This document shows, piece after piece, positions 1 to 6,142 of a stretch of DNA of 15,093 nucleotides (the stretch's first letter is position 1; every line of letters starts with the position of its first letter). Position numbers and translations under genes: made by a program. The stretch is from Methyloprofundus sp. (GTDB taxonomy: Bacteria > Pseudomonadota > Gammaproteobacteria > Methylococcales > Methylomonadaceae), in NCBI GenBank assembly GCA_013138555.1, contig WTCN01000099.1, positions 1 to 15,093 of the forward strand, read 5' to 3'. The notes beneath the pieces were generated by a model that saw only the letters and a list, made by a program, of their open reading frames with translations, did not search any database and was not told the DNA's origin.

Positions 1-34
1 CTCCCATAATAAGGACATCGTATGTTTTAAGCAT
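1..34 (-). CDS. 5' end of a probable FAD/NAD-binding protein (partial, runs off the window)
   Basis: On the minus strand an ATG at 34-32 opens a frame reading MLKTYDVLIMG before the window ends. A consensus Shine-Dalgarno sequence (GGAG, bases 45-42) sits 7 bases upstream, which is why I call so short a piece a real start. A hydrophobic beta strand of the form YDVLIMG right at the N-terminus is typical of Rossmann-type FAD- or NAD-binding oxidoreductases, where it leads into GxGxxG. The dinucleotide-binding assignment is inference from about eleven residues. It could be any flavin monooxygenase, halogenase or reductase, and no more specific family can be named. It is separated from alr by 344 bases and a repeat element, so it probably has its own promoter, which I could not identify with confidence. 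Confidence 0.55.
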   Translation of the reverse strand, partial: MLKTYDVLIMG

Positions 35-37
35 GAT

Positions 38-50
38 AGTTCTCCGAACA
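38..50 (-). promoter_or_regulatory. Strong Shine-Dalgarno site for the partial gene at the window edge
   Basis: The minus strand carries CGGAGAA here, with GGAG at 45-42 and a 7-base spacer to the ATG at 34-32. This is one of the better ribosome binding sites in the window and is the main support for calling the truncated gene. Confidence 0.55.
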
Positions 51-162
51 AATATCTCTCTAGCTTAAACCATTGGAGAGTAAGCTTTAGCCTACCTATA
101 TCACCACTGATAAAATACTTGAGTTTCGTTTTTATAATTTCGCTGTTGATGACTCGCGCAGA

Positions 163-324
163 CTAAAGAGACTGTGAAAGTATTATGTGTAGGTTGGGGT
201 GAAGCATGAACCCCAACAACTGAGGCTAGGTAAGCCATTGATTGTTGGGGTTCGCAAGCTCACCCCCAACCTACGGAATCTATCTTTTTAGATATATTAT
301 TGAATACTTTCACAGTCTCTAAAG
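163..324. mobile_element. MITE-like palindromic element with perfect terminal inverted repeats
   Basis: An 18-base arm AGAGACTGTGAAAGTATT (167-184) is repeated as its exact reverse complement at 303-320. CTAAAG occurs as a direct repeat at 163-168 and 319-324. If that is a 6-base target duplication, the element is 169-318, exactly 150 bp, with 16-bp perfect terminal repeats. The two bases AG/CT of the direct repeat also extend the inverted repeat, so the boundary is ambiguous. There is no open frame inside, so it would be non-autonomous and mobilised in trans. The interior holds two opposed REP-like hairpins (189-274) and smaller stems at 224-236 (GGCT/AGCC) and 281-294 (TATCT/AGATA around TTTT). 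The terminal repeat style is reminiscent of insertion-sequence ends, but I cannot assign a family. Confidence 0.6.
189..274. repeat. Inverted pair of REP-like hairpins with GTAG feet
   Basis: The left unit begins GTAG (189-192) followed by an 8-bp stem GTTGGGGT (193-200) / ACCCCAAC (210-217) around a 9-base loop. The right unit is the opposite orientation: GTTGGGG (244-250) / CCCCAAC (264-270) followed by CTAC (271-274). The two units are also near-complementary to each other, so they could pair as one long stem. A GTAG-type tetranucleotide at the foot of a short hairpin is the known signature of REP sequences mobilised by RAYT (TnpA-REP) transposases, and opposed pairs are their usual arrangement. 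No RAYT gene is in this window. Confidence 0.65.
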
Positions 325-378
325 CCCCCGCTTCCGCAAAAATATAAAATAAAGGACACTCAAACTTTTATACAAAAC

Positions 379-1464
379 CTAACCCTTTTCATACACCTGC
401 ACCCGCTGAGTAATACCACAAAGCAATGTATAAGGAATCGTTTCTGCATAGGCTGCTATCTCTTCAACAGGGAGACCTTCTCCCCATAACTTCACCTTAT
501 CACCTAGCTTTATATGACGAGTCCCGCTTAAATCAAGCGTTAGCATATCCATAGACACTCGGCCAATCAGTGGCACGCGTTGGTTGTTTATTATCGCTGG
601 GGTTCCTTGCTTTGCATGCCGAGGGTAACCATCACCATAACCTATCGAAACCACAGCAATCAATGCATCTTTCTCAGCCAGCCAACTACCGCCATAGCCT
701 ACCGCCTGACCTTTTTTGACTTGTTTGATAGCAATAATACGTGAATATAGGCTCATCACCGGCAATAAGTTAAGTTGTGCAGCTGTCTTTGCTAATAATG
801 GTGAAACGCCGTATAGCATTAAGCCAGGCCGTACCCAGTCTTGCCGTGATGCTGGCCAGCTCATAAGTCCTGCAGAATTAGCACTACTTTTTTCCCCCGA
901 ATAAGCACCAATCGTGTCATTAAACAGCTGTAATTGCCGCATCGTTTTTTCATCCTGCTCATCATCTGCATTTGCAAAATGGGTCATAAACCCAATAGAG
1001 GGATGAACAAGCTTACATTGCTGTAAACGCGATAATATTTCTACAAACTTAGCCGGATTAATACCTAAACGATTCATCCCGGTATCAATTTTTAACCAGA
1101 CTCTTAATGACCCTTGTTTATTTAATGACTCTAGTATTGCAACTTGTTCTACTGAGTGTATCACTACCTCTAATTGGTACTTCTGCAAAACGGGAATCTC
1201 ATTCGCCTGACTAAAACCTTGTAAAACTAAAATCCTTCCCTGTATATGCGCGCCTCTTAAACACATAGCCTCATCAAGTCGAGCAACGGCAACAGCATCA
1301 ACCTCTCCCTTTAGATGATTTGCTACCCTGAGCAGGCCATGCCCATAAGCGTTCGCTTTAATCACTGCCATCAACTGTGATTTAGGTGCATATTCTCGTA
1401 CTCTGTGCACATTATGTTGTAAAGCAGATAAATCTAATTCAATATGCGCAGCAACTGGAATCAC
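379..1464 (-). CDS. alr: Alanine racemase
   Basis: A 361-residue PLP enzyme that interconverts L- and D-alanine in the cytoplasm, supplying D-Ala for peptidoglycan. The PLP-binding lysine is Lys36 in the conserved VIKANAYGHG motif of the N-terminal TIM barrel. WVRPGLMLYG supplies the arginine expected to contact the pyridine nitrogen, and the AVGYGGSW segment holds the second catalytic base, a tyrosine. SIGYGDGYPR and VSMDM are further family blocks. Length is normal for the family. The start is a GTG at 1464-1462 that overlaps the dnaB stop by four bases (GTGA), so translation is probably coupled to dnaB. This dnaB-alr order is widespread in Gammaproteobacteria. Whether the copy is the housekeeping Alr or a catabolic DadX cannot be read from sequence alone, but linkage to dnaB favours the biosynthetic enzyme. 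Confidence 0.96.
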   Translation of the reverse strand: MIPVAAHIELDLSALQHNVHRVREYAPKSQLMAVIKANAYGHGLLRVANHLKGEVDAVAVARLDEAMCLRGAHIQGRILVLQGFSQANEIPVLQKYQLEVVIHSVEQVAILESLNKQGSLRVWLKIDTGMNRLGINPAKFVEILSRLQQCKLVHPSIGFMTHFANADDEQDEKTMRQLQLFNDTIGAYSGEKSSANSAGLMSWPASRQDWVRPGLMLYGVSPLLAKTAAQLNLLPVMSLYSRIIAIKQVKKGQAVGYGGSWLAEKDALIAVVSIGYGDGYPRHAKQGTPAIINNQRVPLIGRVSMDMLTLDLSGTRHIKLGDKVKLWGEGLPVEEIAAYAETIPYTLLCGITQRVQVYEKG

Positions 1465-2855
1465 TCATAATCCCCATCTGAATAAGCATCATATGCGCAA
1501 TTCTCAAAGCGCGTGTATTTACCCAAAAAGGTGAGACGCACAGTACCAATCGGACCATTCCGTTGCTTGCCAATAATTAACTCTGCCATTCCCTTATCGG
1601 GGCTATCTTCGTTATACACTTCATCCCGGTAGACAAACATAATCACATCGGCATCCTGCTCAATACTTCCCGACTCACGTAAATCAGACATGACCGGACG
1701 TTTATTGGGACGCTGTTCCAGATTACGATTCAGCTGAGATAAAGCAACGACGGGTACATTCAGCTCTTTAGCCATGGTTTTCAGGCCACGGGAAATATCA
1801 GAAATTTGTGCAACCCGGCTTTCACCACTAGAAGGCGACTGCATGAGCTGTAAATAATCCAATACAATTAAGCCTAACTGGCCGTTATCACGCATTAAGC
1901 GTCTTGCTCTGGAGCGCACTTCATTCGGTGTCAGTGCCGGAGTATCATCAATAAATAATTTGGTTTCTGCGAGTAAATTAATCGCCGAAGTCAAGCGCGG
2001 CCATTCATCATCATCCAGCTTACCGGTTCTGACTTTATGCTGATCAATTCGCCCCAATGATGACATCATCCGCATTGCCAGTGAATCACCTGGCATTTCC
2101 ATACTAAATACCGCAACCGGCTTACCACTGCCTACTGCAACGTTTTCAGCCATATTCATTGCAATCGTGGTTTTACCCATAGAAGGCCGGCCAGCAACGA
2201 TAATTAAATCACCAGGCTGTAAACCTGAGGTCATTTCATCCAGATCGGTAAAGCCTGTCCCTTCCCCTGTAATATTGCCTTCTTGCTCAAACAGGGTTTC
2301 TATTTTATCAACCGCCGTTCCTAATAAGTCTTTAATAGAGCTGAAACCAGCCTGTCCTTTCTGGCGCTGTTCAGCAATTTCAAAAACACTTTTTTCAGCA
2401 TTTTCTAACAAATCTCCCGTGGAAAGTCCTTCGGGATTAAACGCTGATTCAGATATGTCCGTGCCAATATGAATCAGCTGTCTTAATACTGAACGATCGC
2501 GCACAATATTGGCGTAAGCTACAATATTTGCGGCACTCGGCGTTTCTTTTGCTAACACACTCAAATAAGCTAAACCACCGGCATCATCCAGCTCATTCAT
2601 TTTCTCCAGGGTTTCCGAAATAGTAACCACATCGAAGGGAACCTGTTTTTCCGCTAAATCCTGAATCGAACGAAAAATAACCCGGTGATCCTTACGATAA
2701 AAATCAACTTCACTGACTTTATCCGCAACGGTATCCCAGCGCTGATTATCCAGCATCAAGCCTCCAATAACCGATTGCTCAGCCTGAATAGAATGCGGGG
2801 GTACCTTTAAAGATTCGACTGCTACATCGCGGCTTCTAAATTCAGTATTGGCCAT
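1461..2855 (-). CDS. dnaB: Replicative DNA helicase DnaB
   Basis: A 464-residue hexameric 5'-3' helicase that unwinds DNA at the replication fork and works with primase DnaG. The N-terminal helical domain (about residues 18-125, beginning PPHSIQAEQSVIGGLML) binds primase and loader. The C-terminal RecA-like ATPase has Walker A GRPSMGKT at 222-229, Walker B LIVLDYLQLM at about 329-338, and the later block LNRNLEQRPNKRP followed by SDLRESGSIEQDAD, which contains the arginine-rich DNA-binding and sensor elements. Length is normal and there is no intein, although dnaB is a frequent intein site. The ATG is preceded by TGAGG with a 7-base spacer (GAGG at 2866-2863), which supports the start. The gene lies 219 bases downstream of the rpsI stop, behind a strong terminator, so it likely has its own promoter in 2860-2965. 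I could not fix its position. alr follows with a 4-base overlap. Confidence 0.98.
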   Translation of the reverse strand: MANTEFRSRDVAVESLKVPPHSIQAEQSVIGGLMLDNQRWDTVADKVSEVDFYRKDHRVIFRSIQDLAEKQVPFDVVTISETLEKMNELDDAGGLAYLSVLAKETPSAANIVAYANIVRDRSVLRQLIHIGTDISESAFNPEGLSTGDLLENAEKSVFEIAEQRQKGQAGFSSIKDLLGTAVDKIETLFEQEGNITGEGTGFTDLDEMTSGLQPGDLIIVAGRPSMGKTTIAMNMAENVAVGSGKPVAVFSMEMPGDSLAMRMMSSLGRIDQHKVRTGKLDDDEWPRLTSAINLLAETKLFIDDTPALTPNEVRSRARRLMRDNGQLGLIVLDYLQLMQSPSSGESRVAQISDISRGLKTMAKELNVPVVALSQLNRNLEQRPNKRPVMSDLRESGSIEQDADVIMFVYRDEVYNEDSPDKGMAELIIGKQRNGPIGTVRLTFLGKYTRFENCAYDAYSDGDYE

Positions 2856-2968
2856 CTGTTTGCCTCATATAAAAGCTAATATTTATTCCTCATACTACGA
2901 CAACATATAAGGTATGATGAAAAATGGAGTACGCATGACTCATTCCTGTCCTTTTCTCTGCAACGCAT

Positions 2969-3007
2969 AAAAAAAGGGCTGTAATTTTACAATTACAACC
3001 CTTTTTT
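2969..3007 (-). terminator. Intrinsic terminator of the rplM-rpsI operon
   Basis: The hairpin has arms GGG (2976-2978) with CCC (2999-3001) and TGTAATT (2980-2986) with AATTACA (2991-2997), one internal mismatch (2979/2998) and a 4-base loop TTAC. Read on the minus strand it is followed by seven T (2975-2969), and on the plus strand by six T (3002-3007), so it could also act in the other direction. It begins 67 bases past the rpsI stop, as expected for the end of this ribosomal operon. Confidence 0.88.
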
Positions 3008-3074
3008 ACTAATCGATTTTTACTGTATTCAATACGAGCAAGCCCAAAATAAAAACAGCATATCGATAAAACGC

Positions 3075-3467
3075 TTAACGTTTTGAGTACTGAGGACGTT
3101 TTCTCGCTTTATGTAAACCGACTTTCTTACGCTCTACTTTACGTGAATCACGAGTAACAAAACCCGCTTTTCTTAGTTCAGGACGTAAAGTTTCATCATA
3201 TTCCATTAAGGCACGTGTTACTCCGTGACGGATTGCACCAGCCTGGCCTGAAGGACCACTGCCTTTAACGGTCACATTAACATCAAACTTATCTGTTAAT
3301 TCTAATAAGTCCAATGCTTGACGTGCAACCATTTGATCAGTTTTACGACCAAAATAGTCTTCAATGGATTTGTTGTTTACTGTAAATTTTCCAGAACCTG
3401 ATTGAGCATATACACGTGCTATTGCACTTTTGCGTCGTCCTGTTCCGTAATATTGAGCTTCTGCCAT
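3075..3467 (-). CDS. rpsI: 30S ribosomal protein S9 (uS9)
   Basis: A 130-residue ribosomal protein of the small-subunit head. Its C-terminal tail reaches the decoding region and contacts P-site tRNA. The N-terminal YYGTGRRKSAIARVY, the central GSGPSGQAGAIRHGVTRAL and the very basic end VGLHKARKRPQYSKR are diagnostic, including the terminal Ser-Lys-Arg that touches tRNA. Length equals that of the E. coli protein. It starts 20 bases after the rplM stop and is therefore co-transcribed with it in the classic L13-S9 operon. On the minus strand TTAATATC lies before the ATG and AAAGG a little further up, so the Shine-Dalgarno site is modest. Confidence 0.98.
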   Translation of the reverse strand: MAEAQYYGTGRRKSAIARVYAQSGSGKFTVNNKSIEDYFGRKTDQMVARQALDLLELTDKFDVNVTVKGSGPSGQAGAIRHGVTRALMEYDETLRPELRKAGFVTRDSRKVERKKVGLHKARKRPQYSKR

Positions 3468-3487
3468 GATATTAACCTTTTAAATGC

Positions 3488-3916
3488 TTAAAGTTCTAAA
3501 ACTTTAGGTTGTTGAGCTTGGTGACCATGTTCAGGGCCCGCATATACTTTCAATTTTTTAAACATTGCACGACCCAGAGGGTTTCTAGGCAACATTCCTT
3601 TAACCGCATTATTGATAATACGATCAGGAAAAGTTTGTCTTAATTTACCTAAGCTAACACTTTTCAAGTTACCAATGTATCCCGTATGATGGTAATACAT
3701 TTTATCTTTTTCTTTGTTACCTGTTACACCGATTTTTTCAGCATTAATAACGATAATATAATCGCCAGTATCTACATGAGGTGTGTATTCAGGCTTATGC
3801 TTACCGCGTAGGCGTCGTGCAACTTCGGTAGCTAGACGTCCAAGCGTCTTACCCTCTGCATCGATCACATACCAGTCGCGCTTTACTTCCGCTGGCTTTG
3901 CGCTAAATGTTTTCAT
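3488..3916 (-). CDS. rplM: 50S ribosomal protein L13 (uL13)
   Basis: A 142-residue early-assembly protein of the large subunit that binds 23S rRNA. Recognised from MKTFSAKPAEVKRDWYVIDA at the N-terminus, LGRLATEVARRLRGKHKPEYTPH, and NAVKGMLPRNPLGRAMFKKLKVYAG near the C-terminus, which is the family signature. Length matches the E. coli protein. It is the first gene of the rplM-rpsI operon, with a good promoter about 40 bases upstream. The leader is short, and the region before the ATG (AAAAAGATAACCATT) has only a weak Shine-Dalgarno match, which is notable for a highly expressed gene. In E. coli this operon is known to be autoregulated through its leader, but nothing here lets me identify the site. 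Confidence 0.98.
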   Translation of the reverse strand: MKTFSAKPAEVKRDWYVIDAEGKTLGRLATEVARRLRGKHKPEYTPHVDTGDYIIVINAEKIGVTGNKEKDKMYYHHTGYIGNLKSVSLGKLRQTFPDRIINNAVKGMLPRNPLGRAMFKKLKVYAGPEHGHQAQQPKVLEL

Positions 3917-3954
3917 AATGGTTATCTTTTTGTAAGATTTTAAGTTAGCCGTAT

Positions 3955-3983
3955 ATGATACTAAATTTGCTATTTTCTTTCAA
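3955..3983 (-). promoter_or_regulatory. Sigma70-type promoter of rplM-rpsI
   Basis: On the minus strand there is a -35 box TTGAAA (3983-3978, five of six to TTGACA), a 17-base spacer, and a -10 box TATCAT (3960-3955, five of six to TATAAT). This predicts a start of transcription near 3948 and a 5' leader of roughly 30 bases before the rplM ATG. It lies between the probable terminator of the upstream gene and rplM, where a promoter is needed. Confidence 0.72.
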
Positions 3984-4004
3984 GCCCTTATGACGACCAA
4001 GAAT

Positions 4005-4054
4005 AAAAAGACAGCTCAGTTGTTACTTAGTATTATTTTAACATTCAAGCTGCC
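4005..4054 (-). terminator. Probable intrinsic terminator after the FAD-dependent protein gene
   Basis: On the minus strand GGCAGCTT (4054-4047) pairs with GAGCTGTC (4017-4010), including two G-U pairs. Inside is a second stem TGTTA/TAACA (4043-4039 with 4025-4021), separated by symmetric 3-base internal loops and closed by a 13-base loop. Five T (4009-4005) follow directly. The long, partly open hairpin is weaker than the rpsI one, so the call is moderate. Its position, downstream of 4091-5704 and just upstream of the rplM promoter, supports it. Confidence 0.5.
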
Positions 4055-4090
4055 TAAATTATTTCGTGTACATGAGCACTCAATCATTCA

Positions 4091-5704
4091 CTACACTTGA
4101 GTGTTTAGCATATCCAGCGCAAGTGCTTCGGCAATTTTAATACCATCAACGGCTGACGATAATATACCGCCGGCATAACCTGCACCCTCACCTGCCGGAT
4201 ATAGGCCTTGGGTATTAATACTTTGCAATGATTCCCGATCTCGTTTGATACGTACTGGCGAAGATGTTCGCGTTTCCACAGCGGTTAAAACAGCATCATG
4301 CATAGCAAAACCTCGAATTTTTCTATCAAATACCGGAATAGCCTCTCTAAGCGCTGTAATTGCATAATCTGGCAAACTGGAACTTAAATCACTGAGTTTA
4401 ACCCCGGGCTTATAAGAAGGCTCTACCTTGCCTAATGCCTGACTTGGTTTATTATTTAGAAAATCACCGACTAATTGTACTGGCGCATCATAGTTTTCTC
4501 CGCCTAAGACAAAAGCCTGCTTTTCTAATTTATGTTGCAAATCCAGACCTGCCAAAGGGTGCTCAGGGTAATCCCGTTCGGGATCTATTCCGACTACAAT
4601 CGCGCTATTGGCATTACGCTCATTACGCGAATATTGACTCATACCATTGGTAACAATATGCCCAGCCTCCGAAGTTGCAGCGACAACTGTGCCACCAGGA
4701 CACATACAGAAACTGTAAACAGAACGATCATTTTTACAGTGATGCACTAATTTATAATCAGCAGATCCCAGTAATTTATGACCGGCATAATCGCCAAAAC
4801 GGCACCGGTCGATTAATGATTGCGGATGCTCTATTCTAAAACCGATAGAAAAAGGTTTTGCTTCGATATAAACACCTTTATCAAATAACATTTGAAAGGT
4901 ATCCCGGGCGCTATGACCAATAGCGAAAACAATATGATGACTAGACAAGGTTTCTCCATTCGCTAAAACGACACCTTGTATACGTTCATTTTCAATTAAT
5001 ACCTCATCGACACGCTGTTCAAAACGTACCTCCCCCCCCAATGATTCAATCCTGGCACGCATTTTCTCCACCATCGCAACCAGCTTGAATGTCCCTATAT
5101 GTGGTTTACTTAGATAGAGAATTTCTTCTGGTGCACCCGCCGCAACAAATTCCTGTAAAACTTTGCGCCCATGATGCTGAGGGTCTTTAATTTGCGTATA
5201 CAGCTTACCGTCTGAAAAAGTGCCTGCCCCACCCTCACCAAACTGTACATTAGACTCTGTATTCAGCTTTCCTTTACGCCATAAACCAAAGGTATCAACA
5301 GAGCGCTCACGCACTTCTTTGCCACGTTCTAAAATAACTGGCTTAAAACCCATTTGCGCCAGTATCAGCCCGGCAAATAACCCACAGGGCCCCATACCAA
5401 CGACAATCGGTCTCTCTTTTAATTTTTCCGGTGCCCGAGCAACAAACTGATAACTATCATCAGGCTTGGCTTTAACTTGCGCATCCTCGGCAAACTGCTC
5501 TAATAACTGTGTGTTGTTACTGGTATCGACATCCAGACTATAGATAAAAAATATATTTTTCTTTTGTCGCGCATCATAGCTGCGCTTATAAACACGAAAC
5601 TCAAGTAATTCAGCGTCTTTAATTGATAATTTATCAACTATTGCCGCGCGTAATTCTAACTCTGTGTGATCCAAAGAAAGTTTGATATTGCTTAAACGTA
5701 ACAT
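4091..5704 (-). CDS. FAD-dependent dehydrogenase of unknown substrate (COG2509-type)
   Basis: A 537-residue predicted cytoplasmic flavoprotein. After an N-terminal domain of about 95 residues without a nucleotide motif (MLRLSNIKLSLDHTELELR) comes the FAD-binding fold: VVGMGPCGLFAGL at 101-113 with GxGxxG at 103-108, and the acidic ILERG (Glu127) for the adenosine ribose. A second FAD-contact block, GLYPAGEGAGYAGGILSSA, lies near the C-terminus, with HIVFAIGHSARDTF in the middle. This arrangement fits the conserved bacterial 'FAD-dependent protein' family grouped as COG2509, whose reaction is, to my knowledge, not established. No signal peptide or membrane segment is seen. There is no clear Shine-Dalgarno site before the ATG. 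The 120-base gap upstream carries a perfect palindrome and a repeated octamer that may be regulatory. A terminator-like hairpin follows. Confidence 0.88.
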   Translation of the reverse strand: MLRLSNIKLSLDHTELELRAAIVDKLSIKDAELLEFRVYKRSYDARQKKNIFFIYSLDVDTSNNTQLLEQFAEDAQVKAKPDDSYQFVARAPEKLKERPIVVGMGPCGLFAGLILAQMGFKPVILERGKEVRERSVDTFGLWRKGKLNTESNVQFGEGGAGTFSDGKLYTQIKDPQHHGRKVLQEFVAAGAPEEILYLSKPHIGTFKLVAMVEKMRARIESLGGEVRFEQRVDEVLIENERIQGVVLANGETLSSHHIVFAIGHSARDTFQMLFDKGVYIEAKPFSIGFRIEHPQSLIDRCRFGDYAGHKLLGSADYKLVHHCKNDRSVYSFCMCPGGTVVAATSEAGHIVTNGMSQYSRNERNANSAIVVGIDPERDYPEHPLAGLDLQHKLEKQAFVLGGENYDAPVQLVGDFLNNKPSQALGKVEPSYKPGVKLSDLSSSLPDYAITALREAIPVFDRKIRGFAMHDAVLTAVETRTSSPVRIKRDRESLQSINTQGLYPAGEGAGYAGGILSSAVDGIKIAEALALDMLNTQV

Positions 5705-5781
5705 ACGAAATTTTTTATAAATTAAAAAATAACACGATAGCCACTGCCATCATGCGCGTAACTTATTTTCACGATAGAGAC

Positions 5782-5796
5782 TTGAATTTAATTCAA
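5782..5796. promoter_or_regulatory. Perfect A+T-rich palindrome upstream of the FAD-dependent protein gene
   Basis: TTGAATT (5782-5788), a central T, and AATTCAA (5790-5796) form a perfect 15-base palindrome. It lies 78-92 bases before the ATG at 5704 in a 120-base gap. The size and symmetry fit a dimeric repressor site, but an A+T-rich palindrome of this length can arise by chance and no consensus promoter boxes could be placed around it. Confidence 0.25.
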
Positions 5797-5824
5797 TAGT
5801 AGGCCCTAAAAGGCTGGCTATTCC

Positions 5825-6133
5825 TCAAATACGGTAAGGCTCTAACTGTATAGACTCCACCCGCCTACCCAGCATATAAATTTTTCCGTTATATCGCTCG
5901 GCACCTGTCGAGGAAAACTCAAACTGATAACAACGCGCGATATGCACGTTCCCTACCCTATCCCGCTTCAAGGAAAGTGCATGAAATGCGATATACCCAT
6001 CCAGCATTTGCAGCTCCATATCATGACAATGCCTGATAGTGGATGCCAATGCAATCTCCCTGACTTTCTGGGTACTTTGCCAATAAAGAAACCCCGCTGT
6101 AAACAGCAGAATCATAAAAATTTCATCCCACAT
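5825..6133 (-). CDS. Small membrane-anchored DUF3301-family protein
   Basis: A 102-residue protein with one hydrophobic N-terminal segment (about residues 5-19, IFMILLFTAGFLYW) followed by a polar domain. The domain has the pattern of the DUF3301 family: a Cys-containing stretch (HCHDMELQMLDGYIAFHAL), an RDRVGNVHIARCYQFEFSSTG core and GKIYMLGRRVESIQLEPYRI at the end. The family occurs mainly in Gammaproteobacteria and I know of no established function. The topology, short N-terminus outside or inside, is not decided by the sequence. The ATG lies 9 bases past the scpB stop with only a weak ribosome binding site, so translation is probably coupled to scpB. Position after scpB does not by itself imply a role in chromosome segregation. 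Confidence 0.8.
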   Translation of the reverse strand: MWDEIFMILLFTAGFLYWQSTQKVREIALASTIRHCHDMELQMLDGYIAFHALSLKRDRVGNVHIARCYQFEFSSTGAERYNGKIYMLGRRVESIQLEPYRI

Positions 6134-6142
6134 ATCTAGCCG

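Larger units (their letters stand above)
35..378. other. Intergenic gap between alr and the partial gene
   Basis: This is the only stretch of more than 300 bases without a gene. Its middle (163-324) is the palindromic element described separately. Bases 51-162 are A+T-rich and contain no convincing sigma70 promoter, hairpin with T-run, or open frame that I can support. Bases 325-378, just downstream of the alr stop, hold no intrinsic terminator. If alr transcription ends in this gap, the element's hairpins are the only obvious structures that could stop it. Confidence 0.6.

Noticed and set aside
163..324. CRISPR array or tRNA-like structure
   Set aside because: There are only inverted, not regularly spaced direct, repeats. 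The hairpins do not form tRNA arms with conserved T-loop bases, and no anticodon stem is seen.
3917..3950. Leader regulatory structure (L13 autoregulation site or riboswitch)
   Set aside because: The predicted leader is only about 30 bases and A+T-rich, and I see no stable stem that could be supported.
4077..4103. Inverted repeat CACTCAA/TTGAGTG spanning the stop codon of the flavoprotein gene as a terminator
   Set aside because: The loop is 13 bases, no T-run follows on the minus strand, and a better candidate lies just downstream at 4005-4054.
5797..5824. Terminator after the DUF3301 gene
   Set aside because: The stem AATAG/CTATT with an inner GCC/GGC is interrupted by unpaired bases and is not followed by a T-run.
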